A stretch of 12,133 nt of DNA, from assembly GCA_938014945.1 (NCBI GenBank), contig CALLQH010000086.1, positions 1 to 12,133 of the forward strand, given 5' to 3'. Below are positions 7,455 through 12,133 of the stretch, in pieces; the stretch's first letter is position 1, and every line of letters starts with the position of its first letter. The notes below the pieces were generated by a model that had not been told where the DNA came from, searched no databases, and saw only the letters and a program-made list of their open reading frames with translations. This DNA comes from an uncultured bacterium. Lineage in GTDB: Bacteria > Pseudomonadota > Alphaproteobacteria > SP197. Both the position numbers and the translations under genes were made by a program.

Positions 7455-8180
7455 ATGATCCGTATGATTGCGGCCGCTTTTGCGGCTTGCCTGTTGATCG
7501 CCTCACCGGCGATGGCCCAGACCCTCAGCGATCAGGTGAGCGCTGAGCTTGCCGCTCAGGGCTTGTCGCTCGACACGGCGAGCGAGGCCGATATCGCGGC
7601 GGCGACCGAGGCGGTGTTCGACAGCGCGCTCACGGCCCAGCTCGCCTTGGTCGGCCTCGACCCCGCGACCGCAACGGACGGGCAGATCTCGCTCGCCGTG
7701 GCGGCCCTGATCAACAACAATCCGGCCCTGAGCGATGGCGCCGTCGCGGCCCTGGTCTCGGCCGCCGTGAACGGGCGCCCCTCGGCCGCCGGCCAGATCA
7801 CCAGCCAGGCCGTCGCCCAGCGCCCGGCCGCTGCGGTCGCCATCAGCCGCGCCGCTGTCGCCGCCGCGCCCACGCAGGTCAACCAGATCGCCGCAGCCGC
7901 AAGCCAGGCCGCAATCAACGGCGGGCGGCGCGACCTTGTCGGCGGCATCATCGCCAACGCGGTGGCCGTCGCCAACGCGAACGGCGTTGGCACCACGATC
8001 AACGACGTCGCCCAGGCGGTCGCCACCAGCACGGGCATCGACGTCGCCACCCTCTCCGATGAGGCGACCAATGCCGTGATCGTCGCCGATGCCGACGTTC
8101 AGGAGCTGATCGACCTCGACGAAGAAGAGGAAGACTTCATCGTCGAAGAAAATCCCAACCAGGATGCCAGCCCGAGCTGA
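7455..8180 (+). CDS. Exported alanine-rich protein with EENPNQDASP tail (paralog 1)
   Basis: Family not recognised. The ATG at 7455 is chosen because GAGGAG lies eight bases upstream; a GTG at 7446 overlaps that site. The 241-residue product has a Sec signal peptide (1-21, likely cut after SPAMA before QTLSD). Residues 31-57 and 62-88 are an ungapped 31-residue-offset duplication (G36/G67, T41-A42/T72-A73, I47/I78). Next come three 15-residue units at 104-118, 119-133 and 134-148, with prolines at 109, 124 and 139 and isoleucines at 115, 130 and 145. An acidic stretch (DLDEEEED, 220-227) leads to the tail EENPNQDASP (231-240) and a final S. There are no cysteines in the mature part, no membrane helix after the signal and no PEP-CTERM-like anchor. 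It is followed by a strong terminator and is paralogous to the gene at 8861-9445. A soluble periplasmic or secreted helical protein is likely. Confidence 0.85.
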   Translation: MIRMIAAAFAACLLIASPAMAQTLSDQVSAELAAQGLSLDTASEADIAAATEAVFDSALTAQLALVGLDPATATDGQISLAVAALINNNPALSDGAVAALVSAAVNGRPSAAGQITSQAVAQRPAAAVAISRAAVAAAPTQVNQIAAAASQAAINGGRRDLVGGIIANAVAVANANGVGTTINDVAQAVATSTGIDVATLSDEATNAVIVADADVQELIDLDEEEEDFIVEENPNQDASPS

Positions 8181-8202
8181 TCGACCGGCATAACGTCGAC
8201 AA

Positions 8203-8236
8203 AGAGCCTCCGGTGGAGACCCGCCGGGGGCTTTTT
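8203..8236 (+). terminator. Rho-independent terminator after paralog 1
   Basis: AGCCTCCGGTGG (8205-8216) pairs with CCGCCGGGGGCT (8221-8232) over 12 bp with two G-U pairs and an AGAC loop, followed by a T-run at 8232-8236. This is the best intrinsic terminator in the window. It separates the first alanine-rich gene from the EVE-domain gene. Confidence 0.88.
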
Positions 8237-8274
8237 GTTGGTATGATGCCGGCCGGCAGGATGAGGAAACAGCC

Positions 8275-8691
8275 ATGGCCAACTGGCTGATGAAGCAGGA
8301 ACCCAGCGAATGGGGCTGGGATGACCTGGTCGCCGAAGGCAGCAGTTACTGGGACGGCGTGCGCAACCACCAGGCCGCCGCCAACATGCGCAAGATGAAA
8401 AAGGGCGACCGCTGCTTCCTGTACCACTCGGTCGACGAGAAACAGATCGTCGGCATCATGGAGATCACCCGTGCCGCCTATCCCGACCCCACCGCCGAGC
8501 CCGGCAGCCCCTGGGTGGTAGTCGACGTGAAGCCCCTGCGGCCCGTGAAGACGCCGGTCACCCTGAAGCAGATCAAGGCCGACCCGCGGTTCTCCGACCT
8601 GGCGCTGGTGAAACAGTCGCGCCTGTCGGTGGTGCCGGTGTCGGACGCGCACTGGAAGGCGCTGTGCGAGATGGCCGGCGTGAAGCCCTGA
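8275..8691 (+). CDS. EVE-domain protein (PUA-like fold)
   Basis: This 138-residue protein matches the EVE family, whose human member is THYN1. EVE domains have a PUA-like fold related to YTH and are thought to bind modified bases in DNA or RNA; the bacterial substrate of this subfamily is not settled. Signatures seen are NWLMKQEPSEWGWDDL at 3-18, YWDGVRNHQAAANMRKMKKG at 25-44, the FLYHS segment at 48-52 and a VVVDVKPLRPVK strand. GAGGA lies seven bases before the ATG. In alphaproteobacteria it normally trails yciI in the tsaD-gpsA cluster. Here it sits between the two alanine-rich paralogs and behind a terminator, so it probably needs its own promoter between 8237 and 8262 or depends on readthrough. 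Confidence 0.93.
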   Translation: MANWLMKQEPSEWGWDDLVAEGSSYWDGVRNHQAAANMRKMKKGDRCFLYHSVDEKQIVGIMEITRAAYPDPTAEPGSPWVVVDVKPLRPVKTPVTLKQIKADPRFSDLALVKQSRLSVVPVSDAHWKALCEMAGVKP

Positions 8692-8860
8692 GGCCGTCCT
8701 TCCGGCATCACGGCGCCGCCAACCGGTTCCGGCATCCCCTTTTACAAGACCTTGACAGATAGGACGCCGCATTGGATTCACTGTGCGGTTCTTGCTCCGT
8801 CTCCTGCCGGTCAGGCGCAAAACGCTCGGTTTCTGACACAGTTGCGAAAGGAAATACGTG
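8692..8860 (+). promoter_or_regulatory. Upstream region of the second alanine-rich gene, possible promoter
   Basis: No terminator is evident after the EVE-domain gene. A perfect TTGACA lies at 8752-8757, but the hexamer 17 bases on (GATTCA, 8775-8780) is a poor -10, so the promoter is tentative. A 9-base direct repeat TCCGGCATC occurs at 8701 and 8729. Blocks CTTGC, TCCGTCT and CCTGCCGGTCA (8791-8813) echo those in the leader of paralog 1. AAAGGA at 8847-8852 is the ribosome site for the ATG at 8861. Confidence 0.4.
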
Positions 8861-9445
8861 ATGATGGTCCGTGGCTTCATGATCATGCTGGCGGTGGTCG
8901 CCGGTCTGGCGACGACCCTGCCTGCTCGGGCGCAACAGGCCCTGAGCCCCGCCGAAGCCCTCACCGAGCAGCTGAGAGTCAACGGGGTGGCCGATCCGGC
9001 CAACGCCACCGGCGAAGAGCTGGCGGCGGCGATCGAGGCCCTTTCAGCCAACAACGCCAGCTTCGGCGAAACCGACATCACCGATCTCGTGATCGCGGCC
9101 GTGCGTGTCAATCCGGCCGCCTATGAGGCCATCGCTGTGGCGGGCGCCGAGGCCGCCGCCGACCACGGCATCGCAACGCTCTATATCGAGGACATGATTG
9201 GCGCAGCCATCGGCATCGCCCAGGCGCGCGGCCAGGACACCACCGGGGCAGCCACGCGTATCGCCGGCGCGGCCTCCGCGGCCACCGGCCGTCAGATCAG
9301 CGCCGAATCCGTTGGCTCCGTCGTCAACAGTTACGCCGATTGGGAGAGGACGGTGATCGGCGGCTACTCGTCAATACTGTTCTACAGTGACCTCCTCGAT
9401 CTGGTGATCGAGGAGAATCCGAACCAGGACGCCAGCCCGGACTGA
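8861..9445 (+). CDS. Exported alanine-rich protein with EENPNQDASP tail (paralog 2)
   Basis: Family not recognised. The ATG at 8861 lies eight bases after AAAGGA; a GTG directly before it and an ATG directly after it are possible alternatives. The 194-residue product has a Sec signal peptide (1-24, likely cut after LPARA before QQALS). Residues 45-91 align without gaps to residues 69-115 of the first paralog, 18 of 47 being identical, including DPA-x-AT, AL-x-x-NN, LV-x-AAV and P-x-A. A second match is D-M-I-G (111-114) to A-x-A-x-G-x-x-TT (120-128). Unlike paralog 1 it has one copy of the N-terminal module, no 15-residue repeat run and no acidic stretch, but an aromatic segment (FYSDLLDL) before the tail. 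EENPNQDASP (184-193) plus a final D ends the protein. It is an exported soluble protein of unknown role. Confidence 0.85.
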   Translation: MMVRGFMIMLAVVAGLATTLPARAQQALSPAEALTEQLRVNGVADPANATGEELAAAIEALSANNASFGETDITDLVIAAVRVNPAAYEAIAVAGAEAAADHGIATLYIEDMIGAAIGIAQARGQDTTGAATRIAGAASAATGRQISAESVGSVVNSYADWERTVIGGYSSILFYSDLLDLVIEENPNQDASPD

Positions 9446-9590
9446 GCGGGCGAGCCAACGGCTGCGATGGTCCCAGGCACGCGGGAAGCTTCGTGCGGGC
9501 AAGAGCAAACGGCCTCTCTGCGCATTCGCCTGAGGATTGGGCAGATAGGTACGCGTGTTCTCTGACGCATGAATGAATGGCGGTCTCACG
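9446..9590. other. Intergenic stretch without a recognised gene
   Basis: Between paralog 2 and the inverted repeat I see no credible gene and no terminator with a T-run. ACGCATG occurs twice (about 9565 and 9588). Short reading frames here on the minus strand have no family-like features. Confidence 0.5.
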
Positions 9591-9627
9591 CATGTACCCG
9601 GAACCAGGGTTTGGTTCCGGGTACATG
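9591..9627. repeat. 16-bp perfect inverted repeat between convergent genes
   Basis: CATGTACCCGGAACCA (9591-9606) and TGGTTCCGGGTACATG (9612-9627) are exact inverse complements around a GGGTT loop. The pairing extends by a G-T and a C-G pair outside. It ends nine bases beyond the stop of the thiamine-diphosphate enzyme gene and lies 145 bases after paralog 2. It may act as a terminator or 3' stabiliser in both directions, although neither side has a T-run. A dispersed palindromic repeat is the alternative. Confidence 0.85.
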
Positions 9628-9636
9628 TGATCCGTC

Positions 9637-11181
9637 CTAGATCATCGCCTCGATCAGGTGCGGGCCTTCGCCGGCGAAGGCGGCCGCAAGGGCCCGGTTG
9701 AAGCCCTCGGCGGTATCGGCGCGCACCGCGTCCACGCCCATGCCCCTGGCCATCTCCAGGAAGTCCAGGTTCGGCCGGTCGAGGTCGAACATGTCGTGGG
9801 CCTTGGGCCCGGGATTGGCGCCGACGTTGCGCAGTTCGCCATGCAGGATGTTGTAGGTCTGGTTGGCGTAGATCACCGTGACGACGTCGCAGTTCTCGCG
9901 CGCCTGGGTCCAAAGGCCCTGGATCGTGTACATCGCCGAACCGTCGCCCACGAGCGAGAGCACCTTGCGGTCCGGGCAGGCGACCGCCGCGCCCACCGCC
10001 TCGGGAATGCCGCGCCCGATCGAGCCGCCGGTGCCGTAGAGCCAGTCGTGCGGCGCGCAGCCCTTGGTGAAGGGATGGAGGCCCCGCCCGCCGGTGATGG
10101 ATTCGTCCGAGACGATGGCATTTTCGGGCAGCAGGTGGCCGATGGCGGCGCCTATCGCCTCGATGGTGAGCTCCCCGCCCGTCACCAGTTCGGGTCGGGC
10201 GGCCTCCTGGAGCATCGCCTGGGCGCTGCTCGCGCCGACCTCGTCGGCAAGCCACTCCAGGGCGCCGGTGATGTCATCCTCCTCGGTCGCCAGGACATGG
10301 GGCTGGCAGCTTTCGGGGATCAGCACGCTGGGCTTGCCGGGATAGGCAAAGAAGGCGACCGGGATCTTCGCGCCGACGAGGATGATGTGCTTGTACTTGC
10401 CGGTGACGGCCAGCGCCTGGTCGACGACATAGGGCATGCGTTCGGCGGTGAAACGGCCGGCGCCACGCTCCATGCGGCTGGCGGGGAACTCGCTCATCAC
10501 CGTCGCCCCGGTCTTGGCCGCGATACGCCCGGCGATTTCCAGGGGTGCGGCGCGCAGACCGCGGTGGCCGAGCAGGACCAGGGTGGGCTCGCCCGAGCGC
10601 AGGGCCTCGGCGCAGTCGCGGATCGCGCCTTCGCCCACGGAATCGGGCGGGGCTACCTCGGGCACCTTCGCGGTGCCCTCGGCCTCGGTCCAGGCGGTGT
10701 CGGCGGGCAGGATCAGGGTGGCGATGCGGCCCGGCGCGGCCCTGGCCTCCGCAATCGCCTGGGCGCCGTCGCGCGCCACCGAGGGGGCATCCGGCGAGGT
10801 CTTCACCCAGTGGGAGACCGGCCAGGCAATGGCCTCGATGTCGGCGGTGAGCGGCGCGTCGTGGGCGATGTGATAGGTCGCGTGTTCGCCCACGATGTTG
10901 ACGATGGGGGTCTTGGCCTTCTTGGCGTTGTGCAGGTTGGCGATGCCGTTGCCCAGGCCCGGCCCGGTGTGGAGCAGCGTCGCGGCGGGCTTGTCCATCA
11001 TGCGGCCGTAGCCGTCGGCCGCACCGGTGACGACACCCTCGAACAGGCCCAGGACACAGCGCATGCCGTCGACCCGGTCGAGCGCGGCGCAGAAATGCAT
11101 CTCGGACGTGCCGGGATTGGTGAAACAGACATCGACGTCCCCCTCGACCAGGGTACGCACCAGACTCTCGGCTCCGTTCAT
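9637..11181 (-). CDS. Thiamine-diphosphate-dependent enzyme, acetolactate synthase/benzoylformate decarboxylase-like
   Basis: This 514-residue protein has the three-domain plan of the POX/AHAS/BFDC family. The N-terminal pyrimidine-binding domain contains FTNPGTSEMHF at 20-30 and the catalytic glutamate E48 in LFEGVVTGAADGYGRM. It also has HTGPGLGNGIANLHNAKK near 71-88. A central domain follows. The C-terminal PP-binding domain has GTGGSIGRGIPEAVGAAVACP and the metal motif GDGSAMYTIQ (412-421), closing at YANQTYNIL (N440). Such proteins are often annotated as acetolactate synthase large subunit, but at about 515 residues, with no small-subunit gene nearby, a 2-keto-acid decarboxylase or lyase is as likely. 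The true substrate cannot be read from the sequence. The ATG at 11181 follows GGAGGA closely. It is monocistronic in appearance, 127 bases downstream of the carbonic anhydrase gene on the same strand. Confidence 0.88.
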   Translation of the reverse strand: MNGAESLVRTLVEGDVDVCFTNPGTSEMHFCAALDRVDGMRCVLGLFEGVVTGAADGYGRMMDKPAATLLHTGPGLGNGIANLHNAKKAKTPIVNIVGEHATYHIAHDAPLTADIEAIAWPVSHWVKTSPDAPSVARDGAQAIAEARAAPGRIATLILPADTAWTEAEGTAKVPEVAPPDSVGEGAIRDCAEALRSGEPTLVLLGHRGLRAAPLEIAGRIAAKTGATVMSEFPASRMERGAGRFTAERMPYVVDQALAVTGKYKHIILVGAKIPVAFFAYPGKPSVLIPESCQPHVLATEEDDITGALEWLADEVGASSAQAMLQEAARPELVTGGELTIEAIGAAIGHLLPENAIVSDESITGGRGLHPFTKGCAPHDWLYGTGGSIGRGIPEAVGAAVACPDRKVLSLVGDGSAMYTIQGLWTQARENCDVVTVIYANQTYNILHGELRNVGANPGPKAHDMFDLDRPNLDFLEMARGMGVDAVRADTAEGFNRALAAAFAGEGPHLIEAMI

Positions 11182-11308
11182 GCTTCCTCCGTTGGGTTCG
11201 CGCGACCTTAGAGCAAGATCGGCTCGGATTGCATCCGTCTAAACGTGAATATCGGGCCATTTCACGGCGTTAGGTCCGCACTGCGGCCCCTGCGCCCGGG
11301 CAGGCCGG
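11182..11308 (-). other. Gap between the carbonic anhydrase and thiamine-diphosphate enzyme genes
   Basis: This stretch contains the ribosome site GGAGGA (minus strand, 11190-11185) for the downstream gene and an AT-richer middle (about 11210-11265) that could hold its promoter; I could not assign confident -35/-10 boxes. Near the carbonic anhydrase stop, CCTGC and GCAGG can pair around GCCCGG, but without a T-run. Confidence 0.35.
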
Positions 11309-12007
11309 CTACAGGAAGGTGACCTCCCCCGTCGCGATGTCGTGCATGGCGCCCACGATGACGAGCCTGCCTTGCGCCACAAGCCCGCCGAGCACGGAAC
11401 TTTCGACCTGCAGCTTGGCGACCGTCAGGGCGACGTTGGCGTCGGCGACTTCCTGCACGAGTGCGGCATCGCCGGAGCTGCCGCCTTCGGGCGCCACGGC
11501 CCGTACCGCGGGTTTGATGTTGGCGAGCGTCGCGGTCAGCAGGCCGAGCTCGACACCGTCGATGGCGCCCCGAATGGCGCCGCAGCCGCTGTGCCCCAGC
11601 ACGACGATGGCGCGCGCGCCGGCCACCGCGGTGGCGAACTCCAGGCTGCCCATGATGTCGGTGTTGGCGAAGTTGCCGGCGATGCGGGCGACGAAGAGAT
11701 CGCCGACGCCCTGGTCGAAGACCAGCTCGGGAGGAACCCGCGAATCGATGCAGCCCAGAACCGCGGCAAACGGCGCCTGGCCGCCGGCGGTGGCGCGAAC
11801 CTGCTCGATCCGGTCGCAGTTCATCATGGTACCGGCGACAAAGCGGGCGTTGCCCTCGCGCAGGCGCGCGATCGCGTCATCCGGGCTCAGGGCCTGCTGG
11901 CTTTCGCTCGTGAAGACCGCACACTCGGACGCAGGGCTCGGACGTATGGAAGCCAGGACCGCGGCGCTCGCCGCGGCACCGCAGCACAGATGGCGTCGTG
12001 TCAGCAT
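11309..12007 (-). CDS. Beta-class carbonic anhydrase with Tat-like export signal
   Basis: The enzyme interconverts CO2 and bicarbonate. The beta-class zinc site is complete: C86, D88 and R90 in LGCIDSRVPPELVFDQG, and H139 and C142 in VVLGHSGCGAIRGAI. RLREGNARFVAG (48-59) is the usual N-terminal helix of the family. The 232-residue product begins MLTRRHLCCGAAASAAVLAS, a twin-arginine-like motif (T-R-R-x-L) followed by an alanine-rich hydrophobic segment and a possible cut near SPASEC-A (around 27-30). This implies export, probably by Tat as a folded zinc enzyme, to the periplasm. The ATG at 12007 follows GGAGGA eight bases upstream. It lies 37 bases after the stop of the partial gene at the right edge and may be co-transcribed with it. 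Confidence 0.93.
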   Translation of the reverse strand: MLTRRHLCCGAAASAAVLASIRPSPASECAVFTSESQQALSPDDAIARLREGNARFVAGTMMNCDRIEQVRATAGGQAPFAAVLGCIDSRVPPELVFDQGVGDLFVARIAGNFANTDIMGSLEFATAVAGARAIVVLGHSGCGAIRGAIDGVELGLLTATLANIKPAVRAVAPEGGSSGDAALVQEVADANVALTVAKLQVESSVLGGLVAQGRLVIVGAMHDIATGEVTFL

Positions 12008-12036
12008 GGCAGCGATCCTCCGGATGCCCCTTCGGC

Positions 12037-12055
12037 CGGCGGCGTCATGCCGCCG
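12037..12055 (-). other. Hairpin at the 3' end of the right-edge gene
   Basis: CGGCGGC (12037-12043) and GCCGCCG (12049-12055) pair perfectly around GTCAT, which contains the TGA stop of the partial gene on the minus strand. With no T-run it is more likely an attenuating or stabilising structure than a full terminator before the carbonic anhydrase gene. Confidence 0.35.
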
Positions 12056-12133
12056 ACAGGAAGGCGCGGTAATCCGCGGTCAGGTCGGCGACCGAGGCAT
12101 CGTGAAAGCGCTCGCCGTGCTCGGGCGTCGAGA
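12045..12133 (-). CDS. 3' end of an unidentified gene (runs off the right edge)
   Basis: The last 28 codons and a TGA stop are in the window. They read STPEHGERFHDASVADLT then ADYRAFLSAA, a plausible protein C terminus with coding-like third-position GC. I do not recognise the family from so short a piece. It is upstream of the carbonic anhydrase gene on the same strand with a 37-base gap, compatible with an operon. Confidence 0.5.
   Translation of the reverse strand, partial: STPEHGERFHDASVADLTADYRAFLSAA

Noticed and set aside
8137..9111. A 324-codon minus-strand frame across the EVE gene and paralog 2
   Set aside because: It runs antisense through the EVE-domain gene and into paralog 2, and shows no conserved motif.
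8752..9126. A plus-strand frame from a TTG at 8752 overlapping the start of paralog 2
   Set aside because: It overlaps paralog 2 in another frame, lacks a ribosome site, and quickly becomes arginine- and glycine-rich as false frames do.
7455..9445. The alanine-rich pair as PEP-CTERM or sortase substrates
   Set aside because: Neither C terminus has a hydrophobic helix followed by basic residues, nor a PEP or LPXTG motif.
9658..11211. A 517-codon plus-strand open frame opposite the thiamine-diphosphate enzyme gene
   Set aside because: The minus-strand frame carries the full family motifs; the plus frame is a GC-driven shadow with no recognisable domain.

Overview
The window is GC-rich throughout and reads as an alphaproteobacterial chromosome, probably a Rhodospirillales-like lineage. 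The main clue is gene order: a minus-strand heme operon, hemC-hemD-mitofilin(Mic60)-hemY, lies back to back with a plus-strand tsaD-gpsA-yciI-EVE group. I know this arrangement from alphaproteobacteria; the taxonomic call is an inference from synteny and protein character.

Layout. Positions 1-320 (minus) hold the 5' part of an exported DUF4139-like protein. Positions 402-4863 (minus) hold four tightly packed genes: porphobilinogen deaminase, uroporphyrinogen-III synthase (TTG start), a membrane-anchored coiled-coil mitofilin-like protein and a HemY-like TPR membrane protein with a C-terminal zinc ribbon. A 93-base divergent intergenic region separates hemC from tsaD; neither gene has a convincing Shine-Dalgarno sequence. 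On the plus strand follow tsaD (tRNA t6A synthesis), gpsA (overlapping tsaD by 4 bases) and a GTG-started YciI-like gene.

The least ordinary part is 7298-9636. Two genes for small, exported, alanine-rich proteins (7455-8180 and 8861-9445) sit on either side of the EVE-domain gene (8275-8691), splitting a normally compact cluster. Their bodies are diverged but alignable, and both end in the same ten residues, EENPNQDASP, plus one last residue. The codons of this tail differ only synonymously, so the tail looks selected as protein. Their leaders also share short blocks in the same order. I do not recognise the family; a C-terminal tag for processing, sorting or docking is the best working hypothesis.

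From 9637 to the right edge all genes are on the minus strand: a thiamine-diphosphate enzyme of the acetolactate synthase/benzoylformate decarboxylase type, a beta-carbonic anhydrase with a Tat-like export signal, and the last 28 codons of an unidentified gene. A 16-bp perfect inverted repeat with a 5-base loop lies between the convergent second alanine-rich gene and the thiamine-diphosphate enzyme gene. I saw no tRNA, rRNA, CRISPR array, transposase or insertion sequence. No gene-free stretch exceeds 300 bases; the longest is 9446-9636.
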